Notes: generated by a model from the letters alone, not told the origin. Counted from the first letter of the stretch, positions 19,944-28,477 are shown. The stretch is 36,382 nt of DNA from a virus (IMGVR_UViG_3300025894_000028:1-36382), one strand, 5' to 3'. Translations and numbers: made by a program.

Positions 19944-21251
19944 TTATTTTATTTTTTTACTTACAACAATTTCTGTTTCTTCAAACCTAGCATCTTTGCT
20001 AGTGAAGCCCTCTCTAAATATACCACCTATCATTTTACCCCTAAACATAGTGTCTCTGCCGGCAACATAACAGTTGGTTAATTCACAACTACCATGTGTA
20101 TAACTAGATTCAACTTTAGAGTCTTTCACTTTAGTAGCTCTATATAAACTACCCCACATAACAGCAGAACTCGTGATATTGCAGTTATAAAAACTACAAT
20201 TAGTTAAATTACCTGCAAGTTCACAATCAATAAATTCAAAATTTTCTAAAAGATAAACAGTTGGAAATTTACCATCTTTAACCTGTACCGCGCCATAATC
20301 TGAATCGTAGTTTATAACACCAGCGGTCATTGATCCATTTACAATAAGATCCATAACTCTATTTTTAAACCTTTCCCATTGTACTCGTATAATAGTTGGA
20401 TTATCTTGTAGATCGACTAATATTTGTATATCTGGCCAGTGCTCAGATACTTTAGAGTAATCTTTGAGCATATCCATTATGGGTTTATTCTTATTTATAA
20501 TTCTCTGTAATTCAATTTTATTTTCAGCAGTAAAACGAGGATCGTTACAAGAGTTCCACATTTGCATTAGGAACCTTTCAATTAGGTATAAAATATTATC
20601 CGTTTTTTTCTCATAATCTGCACCACCCAAATATCTAAACTCAAGATAGTTCTTTTCTTTTTTAGAAAAGTTTATACCATAATATTTCGTATCGGCAAAT
20701 TTAAAATTATTTGATGCTACTTGATTTGCATCAAAGTGAAATGCTTCCCATTTTGGCATTACCCATTTAATACTTTTAGCGTATGCTGATTTTTCTCTGT
20801 TTGGAAAAAACTTATAGATTTGTTGCTCATCAAAGTCTAAGATAAATTTAAGAACATTCATCTTAGAAATAAGTGCAGGATCCTCTAAATATTTTTTATC
20901 GAAAGATAAATTAATGTGGATTGACGCCCTATCATTGGTATATCCATTTTCAGATATCCAATTAAGCATTTTAATTACCATAATCCTAGCGTTTCTATAC
21001 GGAATAGGACCAGTAACTAACTCGATTAGGCCTTTACCACCAGACATGTCTGGTTCCATTTTAAACTCTTCAGCTGAAGGTTGAAAATCAGAATGTGCCT
21101 TATCTTCTAACCTAATTTTTCGATCTAGAAGCTTTGCCAATGATTTTTGGGTAGCTTCTAGATCGAAATTAGAATAGAATTCAAACTCAACACCCATAAG
21201 TGCCGCGTTCAAAATTGATTCTCTTGAGGAATCTATAGTTAATTTTTGCAT
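19944..21251 (-). CDS. Amidoligase-like (COOH-NH2 ligase) domain fused to pentapeptide-repeat-like beta-helix
   Basis: 435 aa. Residues 15-240 match the pattern of Amidoligase_2 (glutamine-synthetase/GCS-like carboxylate-amine ligases): GVEFEF at 20-25, LIELVTGP around Glu77, SIHINL with His112 and Asn114, and LEFRYLGG at 203-210. These acidic and basic residues are the metal, ATP and carboxylate contacts expected in this fold. Residues 245-335 are linker-like. Residues about 337-428 repeat a hydrophobic or Cys residue roughly every five positions (NFEFI, DCELA, CSFYN, GSCEL), which indicates a degenerate pentapeptide-repeat beta-helix. Such ligases form amide or peptide-like bonds on proteins or small molecules; the substrate is unknown. 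Placement between the S1-like protein and the wedge genes suggests a virion protein or translation factor as target, which is speculative. Confidence 0.8.
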   Translation of the reverse strand: MQKLTIDSSRESILNAALMGVEFEFYSNFDLEATQKSLAKLLDRKIRLEDKAHSDFQPSAEEFKMEPDMSGGKGLIELVTGPIPYRNARIMVIKMLNWISENGYTNDRASIHINLSFDKKYLEDPALISKMNVLKFILDFDEQQIYKFFPNREKSAYAKSIKWVMPKWEAFHFDANQVASNNFKFADTKYYGINFSKKEKNYLEFRYLGGADYEKKTDNILYLIERFLMQMWNSCNDPRFTAENKIELQRIINKNKPIMDMLKDYSKVSEHWPDIQILVDLQDNPTIIRVQWERFKNRVMDLIVNGSMTAGVINYDSDYGAVQVKDGKFPTVYLLENFEFIDCELAGNLTNCSFYNCNITSSAVMWGSLYRATKVKDSKVESSYTHGSCELTNCYVAGRDTMFRGKMIGGIFREGFTSKDARFEETEIVVSKKIK

Positions 21252-21276
21252 ATTAAGATTATGATATTATCGTTTG

Positions 21277-21287
21277 AATATATATCA
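21277..21287 (-). promoter_or_regulatory. Candidate phage promoter motif TGATATATATT
   Basis: Minus-strand TGATATATATT in the 56-base gap before the amidoligase gene, about 35 bases from its ATG. It shares the GATATATA core with the other candidate sites. The same gap holds a weak 6-bp hairpin (TATCGC ... GTGATA) immediately before or overlapping it. Function inferred. Confidence 0.35.
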
Positions 21288-21307
21288 CGCTCTCGATGCG
21301 ATAGTTA

Positions 21308-22603
21308 TTAAGGCATTTTCAAAAATACTTTCATTGACTCAACGTCAATTCTGGTAATTTGTACCGTGATTGGATCTCCGTTCTTAAATACGCTCATAAC
21401 TTCTTCACCAACTTCGCTTACATGTAGTAGTCCAGTCACTCCTTCTTCAATACTAATAAATAAACCGTAGTCTTTTTTAGTTTTGACAGTAGCTTCAACT
21501 ACTGAAGGAATTTGATATCTAGATTGAATATCACTCCATGGATTAACAGTAGCATTAGCCTTTTGAGTAAGTGTGATCTTAGTATCACTGATAATATCCT
21601 TAACGATAAATGTGATTTCATCACCAGGCTGAATCTGTCTAGCTTTGAATTTAATAAGAGTTTCCTCATCTAAGTCGTTATTATGGATCATACCAGTCAA
21701 ACAACCATTAAATTCAACAAATATACCATATTTAGCAGTACCTGTTACATTACCTGTAATTTCAGCACCTTGATTTGCTTTTATGTTTTCAATCTCGTTT
21801 GGAATTAAAGCCTGTAGATATTTTCTGTGAGAAACTACCAATGTACCTCTATCTGGTGAGAAACTTACAGGAACAACATAGATTTCAGTACCAATAATAG
21901 AACTAAAGTCATGTAGTTTATTAATACCTGCTAATGAACCTGGCATAAAACAATCAATTCCCTGAATATTTACCATATAACCACCATTCTCAATCATATG
22001 TGTAACTTTACCAACCCATGCGGTTCCACCAACTTCAACGGCTTCTCTAAGATCCATAAAGACTCTGTGTTTTATACCACCGTTAATTGATCCGACTACA
22101 TGTGAGTTGTTATCAGTTGAGGTAATTAAAACTGATGTTTCTTCACCCGGTTTTAAGGCTTGAATCGCAGCAGGTTCCTTATCATATTTAACATATATTA
22201 GTTCTCTGTAACCAATATCGACACTAATAAACTCTGAGCTAATACCATAAACCGTTCCAGTATGAATTTCTCCAACACCTACAATAGTTACCATATTACC
22301 CAAAGCAGCATCATGTGCGGTAAGCATGTCGTACATTTCTTGAGCATATGATTCTCTAGAAAAGACCTTATCGCCATTCATGGTTTTAATATGTGGATTT
22401 GGTTTTTTGGTTTTTGATGGGCAACTAGCTTCATAAGCATCCCACATGAAGTTTCCCTCTTCATCGTAATAATCATCCGATATATCACCACCATCTGATT
22501 TAAGATCTTTTAAGTTTTCGACCGTGATGTCTAGTTCTTCAACTTCTACAGTATTGACTTTAGTTTCGCCAATTCTGATCCTTTTGTTTTTTTCGTTGTT
22601 CAT
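21308..22603 (-). CDS. S1-domain RNA-binding protein, similar to ribosomal protein S1
   Basis: 431 aa with an acidic N-terminal extension (1-100) and four S1-type OB-fold repeats at about 103-173, 192-260, 278-348 and 365-431. The last two are the clearest: KYGIFVEFNGCLTGMIHNND and DYGLFISIEEGVTGLLHVSE show the (Y/F)G-x-F-V/I ... G-x-(I/L)-H signature. The second (MIENGGYMVNIQGIDCFMPGS) and first are more diverged. Ribosomal S1 has four to six such domains and brings mRNA to the 30S subunit, especially for messages lacking strong Shine-Dalgarno sites. A phage copy could favour phage mRNAs, alter host translation or bind phage RNA; S1 is also the host factor of Qbeta replicase. It sits between spike-cluster and wedge genes, behind its own promoter-like motif. 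S1 repeats are firm; any ribosomal role is inferred. Confidence 0.88.
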   Translation of the reverse strand: MNNEKNKRIRIGETKVNTVEVEELDITVENLKDLKSDGGDISDDYYDEEGNFMWDAYEASCPSKTKKPNPHIKTMNGDKVFSRESYAQEMYDMLTAHDAALGNMVTIVGVGEIHTGTVYGISSEFISVDIGYRELIYVKYDKEPAAIQALKPGEETSVLITSTDNNSHVVGSINGGIKHRVFMDLREAVEVGGTAWVGKVTHMIENGGYMVNIQGIDCFMPGSLAGINKLHDFSSIIGTEIYVVPVSFSPDRGTLVVSHRKYLQALIPNEIENIKANQGAEITGNVTGTAKYGIFVEFNGCLTGMIHNNDLDEETLIKFKARQIQPGDEITFIVKDIISDTKITLTQKANATVNPWSDIQSRYQIPSVVEATVKTKKDYGLFISIEEGVTGLLHVSEVGEEVMSVFKNGDPITVQITRIDVESMKVFLKMP

Positions 22604-22628
22604 TTATTTTTATATTAAAGGTGTAACA

Positions 22629-22640
22629 TATTATATATCT
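22629..22640 (-). promoter_or_regulatory. Candidate phage promoter motif AGATATATAATA
   Basis: Minus-strand AGATATATAATA, whose GATATATAATA core also occurs at 7555-7565 and 63-73. It lies in the 45-base gap ahead of the S1-like gene, about 36 bases from its ATG. Function is inferred from recurrence. Confidence 0.45.
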
Positions 22641-22648
22641 ATTTATTT

Positions 22649-24373
22649 TTAGAAGACTACCGGTACAAAACCTACCATCGGCACGGGACCTACTGGTGTT
22701 GGTATACCTCCTAAATAGAGTAATTTAAATTCTAACAAGTGTAGAGCATATGCCGCGGCAACTGCTGTAGAAACCGCAAGTGCTGGTGGTTGAGGTGCTG
22801 GCAATACACTAAATGTTTTACCAGTATTCCAAGCTCTTCTAAGATTTTTAGCTAGTCTCTTTTTACCACCATAATAAATCGGTATATAAATACCAGTTAA
22901 TGGTGGGGGAATTAAAGCTGGCAAAGCAGATGGTGATGGAGCAAATGGTTTAACTAAACATGCATACCAATACGCAATAGTTATTTCAGCCATTTCTTCA
23001 TATGGATCTCCACCTGGCCAACTAAAATTTATATCAACATCCTCCTCTGCCGTGTCACATTCGTCAGCTGCTTTTTTAGCATCAATAACCTGTTGTCTTT
23101 GAAACTTAAAAATAGTACCGCCGGCGTTTGGGCTTATATTAATAATATCATCAGCTGACTTAACATTTTTAATGGCTCCGGGAATTTTTGCCCAATGTAT
23201 ATCGTACTCTAATTTTTCATATTGTGCCGTTACATATGTGTTGTCTTTTTTCCACCAAATCACTTTAGTATCGTCGGATACACCGTATTTAAAACTCATT
23301 TCAGATCCGTTGTCATATGAAAAAAGAGCAACTACATGGTCCGTTAAAATTTTAGGTCTTTTGCTTGGATAATCTGGCAAATTATGTTCCCTGTCAAAAG
23401 AAACCTGTATTTTGTATTCAGAGAGTGGACAGTCTGACATTTTAAAATTGTCTAAACCGGCTTCAAACGCCGAACTTACACCATCAACCAGGGCTTGCCA
23501 ATCATATCCTGCGCCCTCTATATCTGTTCTAGCTTTTTCACTCACATTAACGTATGGAAATCTACCGACAAAATAAGTACCTCCAACCGCTCGCTGTATT
23601 TCAGTAAGATTATTGTACTTTGATTTACCTAAACTGGTGGCCCATAATTTATATTTGTCTTTTTCTTCTTGACTGGACAAATTGTGATATTGCTGTAATA
23701 ATCTATTTGCAAATGACTTGGCCAAATCTGATACAGTTTCTGAACCGTCTAAACATTCAAACTCAAAAAATCTAAACTTATATAAGTTTAAACTCTGTTT
23801 GTAATCTTCAACAAATTTATTAAATTTCTTTTGTTGTTTCTTTTCTTCTTCGATTGGATCTGGCTCTTCAATGGGTTCTGGACAAAAATCGGTATATGCT
23901 GGATGAGACTCTTTGCCCATTTCAATTATATTACCGTCTTTATCTTTCTGGTCTAATAAAGGAATATCGCCCTCTCTTAATATTCTTTCAAACACCAAGC
24001 CATAACCCTGTTTTAAAAGAAACTCTGCCGCTGGATTATTAGTATGTGTTGCACCAAATGGTGTCATTGCTAATCCCTTTATTGCCTCTAGATATCTTTC
24101 TGCTACTCTTACACCAAAATCATATCGACCACTTAATGGGTTTAAATTAATAGCATTAATCATCGATGTCGGATCAGTCGTCAAGTTAGCATTAACTGGA
24201 TTTCCGGGTTTAATAGATTCTATTAATTCTGAAGATGGGGGGAAAATAGGCACTTGATCCTTGCCAACTTTTGGCAGATCATAAGATACCATACCGCCAC
24301 CCGGTTTAGTAAACGACTGCCCCGATATATCGGACGCTAATGCTGGTATAAATGATGGCCAAAGTGCGGGCAT
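22649..24373 (-). CDS. Uncharacterised virion protein with hydrophobic Pro-rich C-terminus (574 aa)
   Basis: No family is recognised with confidence. The N-terminus (MPALWPSFIPALASD) is short and hydrophobic, but no typical signal peptide is seen. Residues about 165-195 are Glu/Lys/Gln-rich and helical. The last ~100 residues (from about 472) are rich in Pro, Ala, Leu and Tyr, contain IPIYYGGKKRLAKNLRRAWN, and end in a Pro/Val/Gly-rich hydrophobic tail (GPVPMVGFVPVVF). The gene directly follows the gp5-like spike with a two-base gap, so a spike-associated, hub-associated or ejected protein is plausible. The hydrophobic tail could contact membrane or be buried in the tube. Function is inferred from position only. 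Confidence 0.6.
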   Translation of the reverse strand: MPALWPSFIPALASDISGQSFTKPGGGMVSYDLPKVGKDQVPIFPPSSELIESIKPGNPVNANLTTDPTSMINAINLNPLSGRYDFGVRVAERYLEAIKGLAMTPFGATHTNNPAAEFLLKQGYGLVFERILREGDIPLLDQKDKDGNIIEMGKESHPAYTDFCPEPIEEPDPIEEEKKQQKKFNKFVEDYKQSLNLYKFRFFEFECLDGSETVSDLAKSFANRLLQQYHNLSSQEEKDKYKLWATSLGKSKYNNLTEIQRAVGGTYFVGRFPYVNVSEKARTDIEGAGYDWQALVDGVSSAFEAGLDNFKMSDCPLSEYKIQVSFDREHNLPDYPSKRPKILTDHVVALFSYDNGSEMSFKYGVSDDTKVIWWKKDNTYVTAQYEKLEYDIHWAKIPGAIKNVKSADDIINISPNAGGTIFKFQRQQVIDAKKAADECDTAEEDVDINFSWPGGDPYEEMAEITIAYWYACLVKPFAPSPSALPALIPPPLTGIYIPIYYGGKKRLAKNLRRAWNTGKTFSVLPAPQPPALAVSTAVAAAYALHLLEFKLLYLGGIPTPVGPVPMVGFVPVVF

Positions 24374-24375
24374 AA

Positions 24376-25089
24376 TTATTTACCTTTTTGTTGATAGTTA
24401 ATATGAGTGCTCGATAATTTTCCTACTGTTATTGGAGTTGGTGGCATTGGGGGTCCAGAAGGACCCACGCCAGTTGGATGTATATGTGCATTATAATCGT
24501 CTAACCACATTTGTAACCAATCCTGTAGAGATTGACCCCTCACTGCTGGTTCTGTTTCATCTGCTCCCGGCTCGCCCGTATTTGAAACGAATATATCACC
24601 ACAGTCTAAGAACATTTTAGCATCTGTACTGATTTTTATAAATCCCTCTTCGTCCATTTGAATGATTGGGCGCTCTTTGGCACCGCTACCTCTTGTGATA
24701 ACTAAACCATCTTCAGGAGAATGATAGATCCTTACGTTGCGCACAGCATCATATACTAGCGATATAACATCATGTGGTGCATCAGAAGTTTCTAAAATAT
24801 CTGACTTAAGATCTGTATTTTGATCTATTTGAAACCAGTATTCAGGGTGGTAGATGTTACCGTTGTCAAAACGAACTGCAACAATATCACCAACTCTAGG
24901 TACTGCATGTGCACCAACTTGATCCCTATTCATAGGGGTTGCCCACGGAATTGCATCATCAGTTAGTTTATCAAATTTACCATAAACTTTAACCCTACAT
25001 CTTCCGTTTAAAAGAGGATCTTCGTTAACTACAACTTCCCCAAGCCAGTGTTGATCCCTTAAATTATCTTTAAAAAGTTCATCAGCCAT
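24376..25089 (-). CDS. gp5-like tail spike / baseplate hub OB-fold protein without lysozyme domain
   Basis: 237 aa. Residues 14-90 form a gp5/gpV-type OB-fold: WLGEVVVNEDPLLNGRCRVKVYG, then IPWATPMN, then VPRVGDIVAVRFDNG. This domain binds gp27-type hubs. Residues 105-170 are a short beta-helix-like stretch. Residues 200-215 carry AHIHPTGVGPSGPP; the HxH at 202-204 resembles the iron-binding tip motif of P2 gpV and related spikes. T4 gp5 (575 aa) has a lysozyme domain between OB-fold and beta-helix; here it is absent. The gene overlaps the 458-aa gene by one base and is two bases from the 574-aa gene. The spike role is well supported; the HxH iron site is inferred from family knowledge. Confidence 0.85.
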   Translation of the reverse strand: MADELFKDNLRDQHWLGEVVVNEDPLLNGRCRVKVYGKFDKLTDDAIPWATPMNRDQVGAHAVPRVGDIVAVRFDNGNIYHPEYWFQIDQNTDLKSDILETSDAPHDVISLVYDAVRNVRIYHSPEDGLVITRGSGAKERPIIQMDEEGFIKISTDAKMFLDCGDIFVSNTGEPGADETEPAVRGQSLQDWLQMWLDDYNAHIHPTGVGPSGPPMPPTPITVGKLSSTHINYQQKGK

Positions 25090-26465
25090 TATTCGTATAC
25101 ATTTTCGTTAAGTGAATTATCTGCACTACTGTCAACACCTGGTGTATAAACTCTTTCGCCTAAGTTTCCGTCTGGGCTACTATCAACAGCAGGACTGTCG
25201 TACATGTTATTAGGAGTAATATTACCCTTTTTAGGTTTATTAGATTTACTTTGTGTAAACTGTCTAGCTAAATTTATAACACCATTAATACTACCAGCTT
25301 CAAGTGCGGTATTAATATCACTGAGTGTTCCTAATGCACCACTAGCGCCATGTACATTATCTAAAATTAGCGCCTTTACTTTATCCATACCAGCATTCGC
25401 CAAACTAGCTGCCGCCCCCGTTAATCTTTCAGGATAAACAGCACCCATTGGATTTTTACCAAAACCAGGCAAACTATTTTTTAAATTATTAAATCTATTT
25501 ACCAGCGAACCGGCGATACCATTTACCTTATCACTAATTGCATTCTGTGCATTTGCCAGTGGATTAAATGGAGACTCTGGATATAAACCATCTCCGGGTT
25601 TTGCCCCGGGTATAAGATCTTTATCATCAACTAACGATATATTTTCTCCGAATTTTTGATTAGTTAATAATGCAGTTTCCCATGTAAAACTTAATTTAGG
25701 TCTCTTTAATTCAGGCATCTTAGATGCATCTGCAAACATGTCTGCAATTGAATCTTGTTGCCATTCACAATGACCTAATTCAAACATTAAATAAGGTCTG
25801 GCATCTGCAGTAAATTGACTAACTAATCCAACATCAAATTTTCTACCATTTTTATCAATATTAGTTTCAGAACCTTTAGCTCTAGGAATTATATTTACAG
25901 ATTTACCTTCGTTGTTTTTTGCCATTGGGGATCCATATAAATCTAAGTCCCTGGCACCAGTATCTTGTTGAAATGTTCTAACTTCTGACATTACTATCCA
26001 AACCCTAAAACGTCTTAGGTTTTTAGGTAGTACTTCAATATATCTTTCATAATCATAACACGCCTTTTTATACAAAGACATTAGGCCAATTGCAGTTAAT
26101 TCAATATTCTCTTCTAAACACTCAATATCGATTTTAGGTTTTTCAGAACCTCTCCAAGGCTCATCCATTTTACCGTATGTTTGTGTTAATTCTAGACCAC
26201 TAACCTTTTGCCAAAACCAGGGCATTTCAGTATTAATCTTCATCAAAACCTTTTTAAAGTTTTCAAGATATGCAGCGTAGTTAGTTCCCATTGGACCATC
26301 GACAAACTTTTCTAAATACTCCTTTGCAGGACCTGACATCAAAGGAGAGTGCTCCTTATCTACAGTATCAAACATGAGAAAAAAACTAAGATAAGTCGGA
26401 TCCTCATTGATCTTTCTTAAAATAGAACCTTTTCTAAATTCATTAATATGTTTAAAATCTGCCAT
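25089..26465 (-). CDS. Virion structural protein, possible tube-fold baseplate protein (458 aa)
   Basis: I do not recognise this with certainty. Residues 1-240 are conserved-looking: a PWFWQKVSGLEL block near 82-93, then LTAIGLMSLYKKACYDYERY, then LRRFRVWIVMSEVRTF and a strand RPYLMFELGHCEW. Alternating strands around a helix resemble the tail-tube fold shared by gp19, gp48 and gp54, so it may be a tube-initiator or hub component. The C-terminal half is Asn/Gly/Ala/Pro-rich and probably flexible (from about residue 290). It overlaps the gp5-like gene by one base (TAATG), which shows translational coupling to the spike and supports a hub role. It is separated from the gp27-like gene by 27 bases. 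Exact identity is open. Confidence 0.5.
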   Translation of the reverse strand: MADFKHINEFRKGSILRKINEDPTYLSFFLMFDTVDKEHSPLMSGPAKEYLEKFVDGPMGTNYAAYLENFKKVLMKINTEMPWFWQKVSGLELTQTYGKMDEPWRGSEKPKIDIECLEENIELTAIGLMSLYKKACYDYERYIEVLPKNLRRFRVWIVMSEVRTFQQDTGARDLDLYGSPMAKNNEGKSVNIIPRAKGSETNIDKNGRKFDVGLVSQFTADARPYLMFELGHCEWQQDSIADMFADASKMPELKRPKLSFTWETALLTNQKFGENISLVDDKDLIPGAKPGDGLYPESPFNPLANAQNAISDKVNGIAGSLVNRFNNLKNSLPGFGKNPMGAVYPERLTGAAASLANAGMDKVKALILDNVHGASGALGTLSDINTALEAGSINGVINLARQFTQSKSNKPKKGNITPNNMYDSPAVDSSPDGNLGERVYTPGVDSSADNSLNENVYE

Positions 26466-26492
26466 ATAGTATGTATCCTTATTTTATTATCC

Positions 26493-28472
26493 TTACTTAT
26501 CAGTAATGGTAACCGATGCTGTATTTGTAAATGTTTTACCTTCTGCTCGTAGTGTAATAGCAAGATCGTATGTTTGGGGGTCAAATGATCCTGTTTGTGA
26601 GAGATCCAACACCCACGTTCCATTCTTTTTAACTCGCATTCCGTAAGACGGACCGATTAATGTATCATCTATCTCTGCTTCCCAAAAATCAAATGCTGCA
26701 ACTTCTTTATTTGCAGTCCAAGTACCTTCAAATACACCATATGTGCTATTACCAAATGTAGCCTGAATATCTTGTTCAGATGTGGTTTTAGTAAATCCTA
26801 TTTCTAACTCTAATTCAACACTAGGCGTTGGCTCTGGTGTCGGTTCAGGTGTTGTTGCTGGAGTCGGCTCTGGAGCAGGTTCTGCAGCTGGACTATTCTC
26901 TTTAATATTTTCAGCCTTTTCTTCATCAGTAGCATCTTCTAAACCAGGTGGATTAATTAGGTTTTCAGTTCTAGTTGGCCATTCTCTCCTTAATAAAGTT
27001 ACAACTTGTCTAGTACCTTCATTATTATAAGTATAAACTATATCTTCTATTATGTAATATCCAGATAAAAAAGTATCTAATGCTTGTTTAGGTAATCTAT
27101 CTGGATCCATATCCGGATCCGCTCCTAAATCAAATGGCTCATCTTTGTCCATGCCGAGTTCCTTTTTATCTCCTTTGATTCTCTCGTTTTGATAAATAGA
27201 TTTCTCATCAACGTGATACATTAATACCGGTATTTTTTGATATTTATACAACGATGGATTAAATGAGTTCAATGTAACCTCTAGTTTCATTTTCTGAACC
27301 TCCATCTCATTTTGTTTATTATGCAATTGCGCAAACGCTGCATTAGGGTGAACATTACCTAAACCATCGTCACCAGCTTCTTGCCTACCAATGTATTTAT
27401 ATTTAACTTGATCAACATGTCTAGCATCATTTCTGTTACCTCTTAATGGCTCTTCTAACTCTTTTAAATCATTACCCCCGAGCGGCTCGATTCTAAATTC
27501 TTGTTTCTTATTATCACCATTATTATCATAAATAGTAACTTCTCTAGCATATCCCGCAATTGTGCTAATTGTACTTGCATTGTTTATAATCTTATTAGAT
27601 TCGATAAACGCGTTATTACCCATAAATGCAATATGGTTTGTTAATAATAAAGGAACCTCTATGTCATTACCAGTACCACCTTCCTCGGCTTCTTTAGCTG
27701 ACTTAGCATCAGGTGTCATAGACTCCGCTGCAGATGCCAATGATTCAGCAAACTCTGAAATCGGGGGATTTGGAGAATTAAATAAAGCATTAACATCGAC
27801 ATAATTAAGATAATAATATGAATCAATCCACCACTTTTGAAATGATTCCTCGCCAACGTAACTGTTTTTAATAATAGAGTGTATGAAATCTATATAAGGA
27901 GTATATGCCATTATTCTAGATTGAGAATCATCTGCGGCATCGATGTTTGTTGCCATTCCAAGTTCTAAATCCCTAGCAACCTGTTCTATATGGTCCAATG
28001 AAGTACCATTTTCGAAATTAACACAATCTTCAGCAAATAGCCTAGGAATTTTACAGTGGCCTTCTATTGTAAATGTAGCAGCCTGAACATTACCCTGTTT
28101 CGGTGCGCTGCATTCAGTTATGTCAAAATCCATATGAATAGATTTAAACGTCTCTTGATTTTTGGAATTAATTAATACAGTAAAAAAATCACCATCTCTA
28201 GGATAACTGGCAACACCAAATTTTCCAGCGCTGTCTTGTAATACTAATCTACAAGTAGGCACTACTTCAGTTAAGTTTAGCTCAAATAAAGTAACATCAG
28301 CCGGCTTAAACTGATATCCATTAATAAGAATCATTGGCTGAAGTGTCGCTATAACCGAAGTTTGCTTGTAATCGGCCTCATCTGGTTTCTCTTCAGCTAA
28401 CGCATCAATTTTTATTTCTGTCGGTCTAATAGCCGGTTCGACTACTGCTAATATATTGTTTGCTAATTCCAT
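26493..28472 (-). CDS. Baseplate hub protein, gp27/VgrG-N-terminal-like, with extra C-terminal Ig-like domain
   Basis: 659 aa. The region around residues 46-130 (PMILINGYQF, LFELNLTEVVPTCRLVLQD, then GDFFTVLINS) has the look of the beta-barrel domains of T4 gp27, Mu gp44 and VgrG. These form the trimeric hub that holds the spike and docks onto the tube. A later barrel is suggested by the block ending GYYIIEDIVYTYNNEGTRQVVTLLRREWP at about 465-500. Residues 526-551 are a Pro/Glu/Thr linker. The last ~105 residues form an added beta-rich, Ig-like-looking domain absent from T4 gp27, which is also much shorter (391 aa). The gene order 27-like, 458-aa protein, gp5-like supports the hub call. The role of the extra domain is unknown; surface binding is possible. 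Confidence 0.6.
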   Translation of the reverse strand: MELANNILAVVEPAIRPTEIKIDALAEEKPDEADYKQTSVIATLQPMILINGYQFKPADVTLFELNLTEVVPTCRLVLQDSAGKFGVASYPRDGDFFTVLINSKNQETFKSIHMDFDITECSAPKQGNVQAATFTIEGHCKIPRLFAEDCVNFENGTSLDHIEQVARDLELGMATNIDAADDSQSRIMAYTPYIDFIHSIIKNSYVGEESFQKWWIDSYYYLNYVDVNALFNSPNPPISEFAESLASAAESMTPDAKSAKEAEEGGTGNDIEVPLLLTNHIAFMGNNAFIESNKIINNASTISTIAGYAREVTIYDNNGDNKKQEFRIEPLGGNDLKELEEPLRGNRNDARHVDQVKYKYIGRQEAGDDGLGNVHPNAAFAQLHNKQNEMEVQKMKLEVTLNSFNPSLYKYQKIPVLMYHVDEKSIYQNERIKGDKKELGMDKDEPFDLGADPDMDPDRLPKQALDTFLSGYYIIEDIVYTYNNEGTRQVVTLLRREWPTRTENLINPPGLEDATDEEKAENIKENSPAAEPAPEPTPATTPEPTPEPTPSVELELEIGFTKTTSEQDIQATFGNSTYGVFEGTWTANKEVAAFDFWEAEIDDTLIGPSYGMRVKKNGTWVLDLSQTGSFDPQTYDLAITLRAEGKTFTNTASVTITDK

Positions 28473-28477
28473 ATTTA

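Noticed and set aside
21252-21307. Weak hairpin (TATCGC ... GTGATA) considered as a transcription terminator after the S1-like gene
   Set aside because: The stem is only six pairs with a G-T wobble and no U-run follows on the minus strand.
24376-25089. Searched the gp5-like gene for a T4-type lysozyme insert
   Set aside because: The protein is only 237 aa and passes from the OB-fold to a short beta-helix without any lysozyme-sized domain.
26417-26623. Minus-strand 68-codon frame spanning the junction of the 659-aa and 458-aa genes
   Set aside because: Overlaps both neighbours in another frame and has no recognisable feature; both flanking genes have better-supported frames.
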